Translations under genes and position numbers: made by a program
Shown here: positions 36,553-44,388 of the stretch, piece by piece
How the letters are laid out: every line of letters begins with the position of its first letter
Numbering within the stretch: the stretch's first letter is position 1
Notes under the pieces: generated by a model
Databases searched by the model: none
The model's input: the letters and a program-made list of their open reading frames with translations, nothing else
What the model was told of the DNA's origin: nothing
NCBI RefSeq assembly: GCF_009720775.1
Contig: NZ_WNKW01000002.1
Location: 496,001 to 560,000, forward strand
Source of the DNA: Pseudoduganella danionis
GTDB lineage: Bacteria > Pseudomonadota > Gammaproteobacteria > Burkholderiales > Burkholderiaceae_D
Reading direction: 5' to 3'
Length of the DNA stretch: 64,000 nt

Positions 36553-37839
36553 TTAATGGCTCCGCAGGCTGGCAAGTTTGCGGTTCCACTGCAGCACGGC
36601 CTGATCGAGCGCGAGGCGGATATCCTGCTTGCCCGTCACTCCCGCTTCCACGGCTTTCACCAGATAGCGGCGCAGTTCGTCGTAATCGTCAATGCCGGCC
36701 ACGTACATCGTATGCGAATGGGGCATGGAGACGGCACCGGCAGCGACGGCTTTTTCGGCCGCACCGGCACCGGCCGGCACGGTGGTGAAGAAGGCATCGT
36801 TGGCTGCCTGCGCCATGGCCGGATACACGCTGGCCTGCTTGGCGAAGGCCAGCTGGTTGGCGTCGTTGGTGAGGTAGCGGGCGAACTTGCCCACCGCAGG
36901 CAGCAGCGCAGGACTGACATTTTTCGGTACGGCGAAATGCACCAGCCAGCCGCCATCGGCGATGCCGGTAGGGCCGAGCGGCGCAGGCGCCACATCGGTG
37001 ATGGCGTAGATATCCTTGGCGTCCGTCTCGATGCGGCGCACGGCTGTGGGCGGTGCCAGCAGCATGCCGAGACGGCCGCCTTTGTAGGCGTCGATGGCGG
37101 CGGGGAAGTTATCCTCGGCGAACAGCGCATCCTTGAGCAGGCCGCCGGCGCGGTAGGTGTCTGCCAGCTTGCGGATCAGCGCCACATGGGCCGGCGAATT
37201 GAAGACGGCTTTGCCATCGCGGAGCAGCGGCAGACCCTGTTGCATCATCAGGCCGTCAATTTTCGACAGCGCAGGGCACAGACCGGCCTTGCCCGTACGG
37301 GCCGCGATCTGGCGCGCAAACTGTAGCTGTTCATCGAGGTCGCGCGGGGCGCGGGTAATGCCAGCCTGTTTGAAAATTTCGGTGTTGTAGGTGATCACCG
37401 CCACGTTGCTATACATGGGGAAGCCGTAGGTCTTGCCGCCGAAGGTCAGATCCTGCAGCGTGCCGGGCAGGTAGCGTGCACGCGCATCGGCCAGCAGGCC
37501 GTCCACCGGCAGTAGCAGACCGTCGCGGGCAAATTCGTCGGCCCAGGGCACGTTGAGATTGACCAGTGCTGGCGGGGTGCCGGCAACGATGCGGGTGACC
37601 AGTTTGGTCTGGATGATATCCCACGGGAAGTCGACCCACTCCACTTTCACATCGGGGTTGTCGCGCTCGTAGCGCTGCACCAGCTGTTCGAAGTAGGGGG
37701 TGAATTTGGGCTTCATGCTGAAGGTCCAGAATTCGATTTTCTGGACCGGTGGCAAGCTAGGGCTAGCCGCCGTGGCCAGCGAGCCCACCATCCATGCGAC
37801 CAGCAGTGCCGATAGTTTGCGCAAGGTCTGCATGCTCAT
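36553..37839 (-). CDS. Extracellular sugar-binding protein of ABC importer
   Basis: 428 residues with a signal peptide of about 25 (LSALLVAWMVGSLATAASP). The mature start IEFWTFSMKPKFTPYFEQLV and VEWVDFPWDIIQTKLVTRIVAGTPPALVNL (split over residues 60-95) are typical of family 1 carbohydrate-binding proteins such as those for GlcNAc, chitobiose or glycerol phosphate. It binds the sugar in the periplasm and presents it to the two permeases that follow. A second in-frame ATG (37833) is an equal start. Confidence 0.92.
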   Translation of the reverse strand: MSMQTLRKLSALLVAWMVGSLATAASPSLPPVQKIEFWTFSMKPKFTPYFEQLVQRYERDNPDVKVEWVDFPWDIIQTKLVTRIVAGTPPALVNLNVPWADEFARDGLLLPVDGLLADARARYLPGTLQDLTFGGKTYGFPMYSNVAVITYNTEIFKQAGITRAPRDLDEQLQFARQIAARTGKAGLCPALSKIDGLMMQQGLPLLRDGKAVFNSPAHVALIRKLADTYRAGGLLKDALFAEDNFPAAIDAYKGGRLGMLLAPPTAVRRIETDAKDIYAITDVAPAPLGPTGIADGGWLVHFAVPKNVSPALLPAVGKFARYLTNDANQLAFAKQASVYPAMAQAANDAFFTTVPAGAGAAEKAVAAGAVSMPHSHTMYVAGIDDYDELRRYLVKAVEAGVTGKQDIRLALDQAVLQWNRKLASLRSH

Positions 37840-37864
37840 GGATGGTGGCGCGGCGTGGTGCTGC

Positions 37865-38887
37865 TTAGTTGGTCTTGGTGACTTTGCTCAGGTGGCGCGG
37901 TGCATCCGGGTCCATGCCACGCGCAGCCGACAGCTGGGCCGCCATCACGTAGAAGGCCTGAATCGCCACGATAGGATCGAGGTCCGGCGTGGCCGCTACT
38001 GGTAGGGTCAGATCGCGTTCGGCCACATCGGCCGGTGCCGCCAGCAGCACACGGGCACCACGGCCGCGCATTTCGCTGGCCAGTTGCAGCAGACCGGCCT
38101 GGGTTGGGCCTCGGGTAGCAAAGATCACCAGCGGGTAGCCGTCTTCGATCAGGGCCATCGGGCCGTGCTTGATTTCGGCGCCGCTGAAGGCTTCGGCCTG
38201 CAGTGCCGAGGTTTCCTTGAATTTCAGCGAAGCTTCCAGTGCGACCGGGAAGCTGATGCCACGGCCGACCACCATGATGTTGCGGGCCGGTGCCAGCACG
38301 TCGATGGCCGAGCTCCAGTCTACCTTGGTGGCCGCGCGCAGCGATTCGGGCAGCGCTTCCAGACCGGCCAGCAGCTCAGGATCGTTCTGCCATGCGGCGA
38401 CCAGACGGGCACCAGCGACCATGCTGGTGATGAAGCTCTTGGTGGCGGCGACGCTCTGCTCTTTGCCGGCGCGCAGCGGAATCGCGTATTCGGCAGCGTG
38501 GGCCAGCGGCGATTCGATATCGTTGACGAGGGCCACGGTGGTGGCGCCGCCGTCGCGGAAGTATTTGATCGGCTCGACCACGTCCGGGCTCTGGCCCGAT
38601 TGCGAAATGGAGATGGCCAGCGTGTCGCGCGTAATCAGCGGCGATTTGTTCAGCGTGACCAGCGACATCGGCAGCGAAGCTACCACGCGGCCCAGACGGG
38701 CCATGATCAGGTAGGCCGCGTAGGCGCAGGCGTGGTCCGAGCTGCCGCGCGCGATCGTCAGTGCGGTCGAGAAGGACGTGCTCCTCAATTTGCGGCCCAG
38801 CTCCGCATAGGCATCGCCATCGCTGGCCAGTTGCAGGGCTACGCAATCAGCGGCGGACAGGGCTTCTTTCAACATCATTGAGGTCAC
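37865..38887 (-). CDS. nagB: SIS-domain glucosamine-6-phosphate deaminase (NagB-II type)
   Basis: It converts glucosamine-6-phosphate to fructose-6-phosphate and ammonia. The 340 residues are unlike enteric NagB and like the isomerase half of GlmS: two SIS domains with TIARGSSDHACAYAAYLI (about 44-61), ISISQSGQSPDVVEPIKYF (about 92-110), AATKSFITSM (about 147-156) and ETSALQAEAFSGAEIKHGPMALI (about 225-247). This replaced form, NagB-II, is common in GlcNAc loci of Proteobacteria. The start overlaps the nagA stop by 4 bp, supporting the role. Confidence 0.93.
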   Translation of the reverse strand: MTSMMLKEALSAADCVALQLASDGDAYAELGRKLRSTSFSTALTIARGSSDHACAYAAYLIMARLGRVVASLPMSLVTLNKSPLITRDTLAISISQSGQSPDVVEPIKYFRDGGATTVALVNDIESPLAHAAEYAIPLRAGKEQSVAATKSFITSMVAGARLVAAWQNDPELLAGLEALPESLRAATKVDWSSAIDVLAPARNIMVVGRGISFPVALEASLKFKETSALQAEAFSGAEIKHGPMALIEDGYPLVIFATRGPTQAGLLQLASEMRGRGARVLLAAPADVAERDLTLPVAATPDLDPIVAIQAFYVMAAQLSAARGMDPDAPRHLSKVTKTN

Positions 38888-39999
38888 AACAGTTCTCCTT
38901 CGATATAGACGGCTTTGAGGTTCAGGTCACGGTCGAGCACCACCAGATCGGCATAGGTGCCGGGAGCCAGACGGCCCCGCTCTTGCAGGCCGAGATAGTC
39001 GGCCGCGTTGGTTGAGACCCGTGCCGAGGCATCTGCCAGATCGAGGCCGAGTCCGACCAGGTTGCGTAGCGCCTGGTCCATAGTGAGTGTGCTGCCTGCC
39101 AGCGTGCCGTCGGCCAGCCTGACCCCACCCATGCACTTCATGACGGTGTGGCGGCCCAGCATATATTCGCCATCGGGCATGCCCGTAGCGGAGGTTGAAT
39201 CGGTGACGCAATACAGTTGCGGTATGCAGCGCAGCGCGGTGCGGATGGCACCCGGATGCACGTGCAGTAAATCAGGGATGACTTCGGCGTAATGGGCATG
39301 CGCCAGCGCAGCGCCCACCATGCCCGGTTCGCGGTGGTGCAAGCCCGTCATGGCGTTGAACAGATGGGTGAAGCCGTGGGCTCCATGTTTGAGCGCTGCC
39401 ACGCCATCTTCGTAGCTGCCCAGCGTGTGGCCGATCTGCACGCGCATGCCCGCTTCGGACAGTTCGCGTACCAGTTCCAGATGGCCTTCCAGTTCGGGTG
39501 CGACGGTAATCAGTTTGAGTGGCGCCAGTGCTTCCAGCTGTTCCACGTCGGCCAGCTTGGCCGAACGCGCATAGGGCGGCTGGGCACCGAGCTTGCCGGA
39601 GTTGATGAACGGGCCTTCGAGGTGCACGCCGAGCACGCGGGCTTCGCCTTGGCCGCGCTGCTGCACGGCGCGCTGTATGCCGCGCAAGGCCTGTTCGATA
39701 TCTTCCGGCGGCGCCGTCATGGTGGTGGCCAGCAGGCTGGTGGTGCCATGGCGCGCATGCACTGCAGCGATGGTGTGTATGGCGTCGCCGCCTTCCATCA
39801 CATCCTTGCCGCCGCCGCCATGCACGTGCAGGTCGATAAAGCCGGGCAGGATGTAATCGTCGCGATTGAGCTCGGGGCCAGCATGATCACCGTGGATAGC
39901 GCTGATGCGCTCGGCGAACGTGATCTCGCCATGCACCCAGCCTGCCGTGGTGAGGATATTGCCCTGAATACTATTGCTGCCGTTGATTGCATCGCTCAT
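38884..39999 (-). CDS. nagA: N-acetylglucosamine-6-phosphate deacetylase
   Basis: Removes acetate from GlcNAc-6-phosphate. 371 residues of the amidohydrolase fold: ILPGFIDLHVHGGGGKDVME (FIDLHVHGGGG near 53-63), VLGVHLEGPFINSGKLGA (Glu metal ligand near 129), His ligands in QIGHTLGSY and FTHLFNAMTGLHHREPGMVG (about 209-226), and the catalytic Asp in YCVTDSTSATGMP (near 275). All the catalytic residues are present. Overlaps the genes on both sides by 4 bp. Confidence 0.96.
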   Translation of the reverse strand: MSDAINGSNSIQGNILTTAGWVHGEITFAERISAIHGDHAGPELNRDDYILPGFIDLHVHGGGGKDVMEGGDAIHTIAAVHARHGTTSLLATTMTAPPEDIEQALRGIQRAVQQRGQGEARVLGVHLEGPFINSGKLGAQPPYARSAKLADVEQLEALAPLKLITVAPELEGHLELVRELSEAGMRVQIGHTLGSYEDGVAALKHGAHGFTHLFNAMTGLHHREPGMVGAALAHAHYAEVIPDLLHVHPGAIRTALRCIPQLYCVTDSTSATGMPDGEYMLGRHTVMKCMGGVRLADGTLAGSTLTMDQALRNLVGLGLDLADASARVSTNAADYLGLQERGRLAPGTYADLVVLDRDLNLKAVYIEGELL

Positions 40000-40730
40000 C
40001 TGCGCGACTCCGCTACAAATTCATAATAATCACTGCGGCAATACGAGTGGGTCAGTTCCACCGCTGCGCCGTTGTCGAGATAACTGACGCGGGTAATGTG
40101 CAGCATGGCTGCCCCCGCAGGTATGTTGGCCAGTTGCGCCTGTTCGGCACTGGCGTTGACGGCGCGGATATGCTGCAGCGCGCGCATTGGGATGGTGCCA
40201 TTGGCTTCCAGATAGCCGTACAGCGAATCCTGTACGCTGTGCGGATTCGGCATGTATTGGGCCGGGATGGTGGTGGTTTCGATCGCCATCACCACATCAT
40301 CGGCCGTACGCAGGCGCTTCAGGCGCGCTACCGGCATATTTGGCGACAGGCCCAGCGACAGCACTTCGGTCGGCGAGGCGATGCCGATCTCGCGCTGCAG
40401 CCAGCGCGAGCCAGCCGAGAAGCCGCGTTCGCGCAGCTCTTCCGAGAAGCTGGTCAGGCGCGACAGCGGTTGTTCCAGTTTGGGCGTGATGTAGGTGCCG
40501 GAACCGCGTTTGCGCGTCAGCATGCCGCGTTCGCACAGCATGTCGATGGCCTTGCGTGCCGTGACGCGCGAGATGGTCAGCATTTCCGACAGCACCCGTT
40601 CCGACGGCAGGGCTTCGTTGACGCGCCAGTCACCGGCAGCGATGCCATCGGTCAGCTTGTTCGCCAGCTGCACATACAGTGGTGTGTCGCTGTCGGCGTC
40701 GGGACGGAAATCGCGCAGTTGGCTCAGCAC
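39996..40730 (-). CDS. nagR: GntR/UTRA repressor of the GlcNAc operon (NagR/NagQ-like)
   Basis: 244 residues: winged helix (about 15-85) with LPSERVLSEMLTISRVTARKAIDML (TISRVTARKAIDML as recognition helix) and the wing RKRGSGTYITP. The UTRA domain follows (about 95-244). It shares the plan and many residues with the regulator at 22209-22949, so the two are paralogues. It is inside the operon, between nagK and nagA, and overlaps nagA by 4 bp, so it would repress its own operon until an amino sugar phosphate appears. The ligand is inferred from the family. Confidence 0.9.
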   Translation of the reverse strand: MLSQLRDFRPDADSDTPLYVQLANKLTDGIAAGDWRVNEALPSERVLSEMLTISRVTARKAIDMLCERGMLTRKRGSGTYITPKLEQPLSRLTSFSEELRERGFSAGSRWLQREIGIASPTEVLSLGLSPNMPVARLKRLRTADDVVMAIETTTIPAQYMPNPHSVQDSLYGYLEANGTIPMRALQHIRAVNASAEQAQLANIPAGAAMLHITRVSYLDNGAAVELTHSYCRSDYYEFVAESRR

Positions 40731-40734
40731 CGGC

Positions 40735-41604
40735 TTATCCTTTCAGGTGCTGCTGGATCAGGCGCAGCGCACCGGCGGCGGAATCGCCTTGCGGGTTGAC
40801 GATACGGCGCAGCATGGAGACAGGCAGATAGGGGCGCAGCGGCGCAGCGAGGCCGCCGCACAGGGCGATCGGCAGGGTGCCCGTGCCATCGAGCGCATTG
40901 CCCATCAGTTCAACCTGACGGCCCGCCTCCAGCAGAATGGCGCGTGCTACCTCATTGCTTTCGCCATGCTGCAGCACCAGTCGCGCCAGTTGCGCATAAT
41001 TGGTCTGGCTGGCGCGGGCCAGCCAGTTCTGGATCGCCGTGCGTTCGCCGCCGCAGGCTTGCGCCACATCGTGGCTGAAAGCGTCAGTAGGCTGGCGGCC
41101 ATCGAGTACTTGCTGCATATGGTTGATGGCGCGCAGTCCCATCCACGCGCCCGAGGCTTCGTCGCCGGCGGGGAAACCCCAGCCGCCCACTTCCACGTGG
41201 ACGCCGTCGAGTCGTTTGATTTCGCCCACGCTGCCCGTGCCGAGCGCGATGATGGCGCCGGGCTGGCCGCGGTGCGCGCCCAGTACGGTGGTGTGGCCGT
41301 CGCTTTCCAGTGCGATGCGGGCATAGCCGGGATTGGCCGCGACGAATTCGGCAGCCCACTGTTTATTGTGCACGCCGGCCAGACCGAGGCCGATGGCCAC
41401 GTGGCTACGCTCGGGGGGCGCCAGCTCGGCGGCGCGGTAGGCCATGGCGGCTGCTTCCTCGACGGCCTTCCAGGCATTGGCGATGCCGTGCATCAGGCCG
41501 GATGGACCGCTTACGCCTTCTGCGAGTTCTATGCCATCAGTACGTGCCAGACGTACTCTGGTGCCGCTGCCGCCGCCGTCTACCCCGAGTAAGAATTCGA
41601 TCAT
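40735..41604 (-). CDS. nagK: N-acetylglucosamine kinase, BadF/BadG family
   Basis: It phosphorylates free GlcNAc, which NagA then uses; that agrees with non-PTS uptake in this locus. 289 residues from ATG 41604 (MIEFLLGVDGGGSGTRVRLA), where GVDGGGSGTRV is phosphate-1 of the ASKHA fold. Phosphate-2 is the region AIIALGTGSVGEI (about 109-121). The C-terminal LCGGLAAPLRPYL is the adenosine site. The later-starting choice is supported because the upstream 24 residues lack any conservation and the promoter lies there. First gene of the operon. Confidence 0.93.
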   Translation of the reverse strand: MIEFLLGVDGGGSGTRVRLARTDGIELAEGVSGPSGLMHGIANAWKAVEEAAAMAYRAAELAPPERSHVAIGLGLAGVHNKQWAAEFVAANPGYARIALESDGHTTVLGAHRGQPGAIIALGTGSVGEIKRLDGVHVEVGGWGFPAGDEASGAWMGLRAINHMQQVLDGRQPTDAFSHDVAQACGGERTAIQNWLARASQTNYAQLARLVLQHGESNEVARAILLEAGRQVELMGNALDGTGTLPIALCGGLAAPLRPYLPVSMLRRIVNPQGDSAAGALRLIQQHLKG

Positions 41605-41646
41605 GATTATCTGTGTAAGTCGCCGTGGAAGTCCGGCGTTGAGGGC

Positions 41647-41720
41647 ACTATAGGGGCTTGCAAACCAGCTTGTCAACAGGTATTTAACTGGTATTATAAA
41701 ATATTGAAGTGGACTGGCAA
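41647..41720 (-). promoter_or_regulatory. Promoters and operator of the nag operon (minus strand)
   Basis: On the minus strand, TTGCCA (41720-41715) and TATAAT (41698-41693) are 16 bp apart. Further down, TTGACA (41676-41671) and TATAGT (41652-41647) are 18 bp apart. Both could drive nagK. The plus-strand repeat CAGGTATTTAA-CTGGTATT (41677-41695), with two copies of GGTATT spaced 11 bp, overlaps the first -10 and precedes the second -35: a well placed operator. The same layout occurs at 23117-23142 before the TonB receptor. Confidence 0.6.
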
Positions 41721-41990
41721 TTGTATGCTGTAAATTTTGCTTAAGTGACTGTTATTAAAGGAAATAGTAAAAAATATAGCGTTTGGGTGGAGTGTGGTAT
41801 TTGCATGCCACTTTGGTCTGCATCTGGTCAGTTTTCTGCTGCTTAAGATGCGTTGTGCAGTGATGCGGCGGGGCTGCTGATGCGGGAAACGCGGGGTGGG
41901 GCAAGTGGCGGGTAGGCAGGAAAGTACGAAGGCGGGGCGGTGCTGCGGGAGTATGCACGGGCAGGCGCGCTGGCCTGCCCGCTGGAAGCT
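41721..41990. other. Non-coding gap between nag operon promoter and GIN-repeat gene
   Basis: The remaining 270 bp of the 386-bp gap hold no credible gene. A 9-bp hairpin, CGGGCAGGC with GCCTGCCCG (41958-41981), lies right after the stop of the minus-strand GIN-repeat gene and may be its transcript end; there is no T run. The rest is A/T-rich near 41740-41780 and GC-rich after 41870. Confidence 0.4.
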
Positions 41991-43349
41991 TCACTGGGTG
42001 CTGCGCTGGCCGCGGCGTTCGTAGGTGACTAGCTGGGTGCGTTCACCGGACGTGCGGCCGGCCTGATTGACCACGGCATTGCCGGGGCCACGCACTTGTA
42101 TGTCAGTCTGCTGGGTCAGCAACTGGCGGGCATTCAGGTTGCCTGAACCATTGAGCTGCGCCGTCAGTTGTTCGGTACGGCCATCGAGCTTGATGTCGCC
42201 GGGACCCTGAATGCTCAGCTTGACGGATTTGCAGGCTGCCGTGGCGCTCAGGTCGCCCGAGCCGCTCATTTCTGCGTCCAGTGTTTCGTTCACGCGGCTC
42301 AGATAGATGCTGCCGGGGCCGCGGCTGCGTGCGATGGCGCGGCCGACTTGCAGGTTCTGGCCTTCCAGATCGCCGGAGCCGCTCAGTTCGGCATTGAGCT
42401 GGCCGACGTTACCGCTCAGGATCATATTGCCGGGACCCGTCAGCACGGCGCGCACGCTGGCAGCCTGCAGGCCCCGTACGGTCAGGTCGCCCGAGCCGCG
42501 CACTTCACCATCGAACTTTTTCAGATTGCCGGAGATGCAGGCTTCGCCGGGACCGCGCAGCGCAGCGCTGGCTGCTTCCGTGCTCAGGGTGCAGGCATCC
42601 AGATCGCCGGAGCCGCTGATTTCCGTGCGCAATTCGGCGCTGCTGCCGCTCAGGGAGAGCGAGCCGGGACCATGCAGGGCGGCATTGATGCGGCTCGCAT
42701 GCAGGTCGTCGAGGCGCAGGTCGCCCGAACCGTTCAGCGTCAGGTTGACGTCTTGCGTCATGCCGGCGGCTTCGACATCGCCGGCGCCGTTCAGGGTCAG
42801 ATTCAGGCTGTTGGCCTTGAGCGTGCGCAGGCGTAGATCGCCGCTGCCGGAAGCCTGCACCGTCAGATCGCGGACGCTGCCGTTGGCGTAAATGTCGCCC
42901 GAGCCTTCGGCATACAGCGCCAGTTGCTGGCCTTGCACATTCTGCAGCTCGATATCGCCGCTGCCGCTGTTGCGCAGGCTTTTCAGCGTGGCAGCGCTGA
43001 TGCGTATGGTAACGGGCGGTTTGCTTTCCTTGTTCCAGCTAAAGTTAAAGGTCCAGCCTTTGCTCTTGTGGCGTGGCTGGCGCACGGTCAGGGTGTCGCC
43101 GCTGACACTGGTTTCAATTTCCGCCAGTTGGCGGCGCTGGCCGCTCAGTTCTATGCTGGTGCCGGGCTGGTTGCTGATGATGACGTGGAAAGGACCATCC
43201 ACGGCAATATTGCTGAACGCAGCCACATTGCGGTTTTCCGTGGTGCTGGCGGTATCGGTCTTGTTATCGGCATGGACTGGCAGGGTGGCCAGCAGCAGGG
43301 TGGCGGCAACGGCGGCAGTCAGCTTGGCGGGCGTCAACGTAGGCTTCAT
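41991..43349 (-). CDS. Exported GIN-domain (DUF2807) repeat protein
   Basis: 452 residues from ATG 43349, with a signal peptide (AAVAATLLLATLPVHADNK, cut near residue 27). After a first DUF2807 unit (FSNIAVDGPFHVIISNQPG) about 16 strand-turn units of roughly 20 residues follow, each centred on a Gly-x-Gly turn (GSGD, GAGD or GPG). From about the fifth on they alternate GSGD and GPG. This suggests a long right-handed beta-helix, as in head-GIN/putative adhesin proteins. The C-terminal 20 residues are basic. Function unknown; envelope or surface role is inferred. The frame is open further upstream, but no signal peptide would result. Confidence 0.85.
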   Translation of the reverse strand: MKPTLTPAKLTAAVAATLLLATLPVHADNKTDTASTTENRNVAAFSNIAVDGPFHVIISNQPGTSIELSGQRRQLAEIETSVSGDTLTVRQPRHKSKGWTFNFSWNKESKPPVTIRISAATLKSLRNSGSGDIELQNVQGQQLALYAEGSGDIYANGSVRDLTVQASGSGDLRLRTLKANSLNLTLNGAGDVEAAGMTQDVNLTLNGSGDLRLDDLHASRINAALHGPGSLSLSGSSAELRTEISGSGDLDACTLSTEAASAALRGPGEACISGNLKKFDGEVRGSGDLTVRGLQAASVRAVLTGPGNMILSGNVGQLNAELSGSGDLEGQNLQVGRAIARSRGPGSIYLSRVNETLDAEMSGSGDLSATAACKSVKLSIQGPGDIKLDGRTEQLTAQLNGSGNLNARQLLTQQTDIQVRGPGNAVVNQAGRTSGERTQLVTYERRGQRSTQ

Positions 43350-43653
43350 GATGGTCTCGATCATCGGTAGTGGCGATGGTGAAACGATAAGGGTTTTGCC
43401 GGCGCTGCGTAGGCGGTTTGGGACGAATGTGCCAATTCGCGGCATCAGCTGCAAAAATGCGCGGCTGAACGGTGGCTGCCCGGCTGCAATAGCTACTTTT
43501 TTGACGCATGGAAATAGTATGTAATTTGAATTCAAACTGTCATAATAGGAATCACAAATTTATAGCCAACAATAGGCTAAAGTTGTAGGCAACTGACTGC
43601 CGTTATTGAACGTATTGCCGGGAAACACCTGCGCACGTATCTGGAGAGCGCAC
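43350..43653. other. Divergent control region, no gene seen
   Basis: 304 bp between the divergent GIN-repeat gene and a small plus-strand gene. It has an A/T-rich core (about 43515-43590) with a 12-bp palindrome TTTGAATTCAAA (43525-43536) and CATAAT at 43541-43546, fit for promoters in both directions. No coding signal was found. Confidence 0.35.
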
Positions 43654-43839
43654 ATGATCAAGTATATGGGGACAAAAAATAAGGAAGACGGCTCGGTGCT
43701 GTACGTTTTTATTATTAACGGTCTGCACAAGGAAATCCGCGAGGGCGCATTGAAACAGCATCCCGGTTGCTACGAAGCCTTGCCTGCCACGGCCAAGGCA
43801 CGCATCAGCGCCAACCGTCTGTGGTTGTCCAAAGCCTGA
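43654..43839 (+). CDS. Small protein of unknown function
   Basis: 61 residues from ATG 43654, behind CTGGAGAGCG. It begins MIKYMGTKNKEDGSVLYVFI and contains mixed charged and aromatic residues, a small alpha/beta domain by pattern. The stop overlaps the next start by one base (TGATG), so it is coupled with an exported protein. No family recognised. Confidence 0.6.
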   Translation: MIKYMGTKNKEDGSVLYVFIINGLHKEIREGALKQHPGCYEALPATAKARISANRLWLSKA

Positions 43840-44357
43840 TGCGCTCATGCTGGCGTCCACTGCTGGCCGCTGTGGCGCTGGCCGCGCAAGCCGGCATGGC
43901 GCAGGCCGTGCCCACCACCTTTGGCACCATCATCGGCAATGCCGTACTGTGCCGCGATCACACGGATAATCTGTATTTCTACGACTATCTGGTGAAATTC
44001 TTCAAGGAGCCGTACAAGCACGAGGGCGGCGCGTTCTGGTTCAAGACCGACGGCGCTACGCTGTGGGGTATCACGATACCGGAAGTGATGGTCAGCGACG
44101 ATACCAGTCCTTACATCTTTGTCGGTGCTGTAGCCGAAGCGCCGCCCGAAGATCTGGAGAAAGCCATCATCGCCCAGGTTGGTCACCATTACACCCGCAT
44201 CGATACATCGGCCTATCCCGTGCGCGAATCCAAGCCGGCTAGCCGGATCGTGTATTTCGATACGCGCGCCAAGATATACTGCGCCAAGTTCAAGCCCATG
44301 CCGCCGGTGCAGCCGCCGGCCGTGCAGATGCCGCCCGCGCGTGCGCGGACAAAATAG
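43839..44357 (+). CDS. Exported protein of unknown function
   Basis: 172 residues from ATG 43839, overlapping the previous stop. Signal peptide (PLLAAVALAAQAGMAQA, cut near residue 23). The mature domain, VPTTFGTIIGNAVLCRDHTDNL, has two Cys (LCRD and IYCAKF) that probably pair. It ends in a Pro-rich tail. It lies directly before the ExeA-like gene, 31 bp away, and may belong to that envelope unit. Not a family I can name. Confidence 0.7.
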   Translation: MRSCWRPLLAAVALAAQAGMAQAVPTTFGTIIGNAVLCRDHTDNLYFYDYLVKFFKEPYKHEGGAFWFKTDGATLWGITIPEVMVSDDTSPYIFVGAVAEAPPEDLEKAIIAQVGHHYTRIDTSAYPVRESKPASRIVYFDTRAKIYCAKFKPMPPVQPPAVQMPPARARTK

Positions 44358-44388
44358 AGCTGGCCTTGCAGCCAGCGTAGTCCCGACC

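Noticed and set aside
41755..41994. Minus-strand frame of 79 codons after the GIN-repeat gene
   Set aside because: Pro/His-rich composition, no ribosome site, and A/T-rich DNA at its end; probably non-coding.
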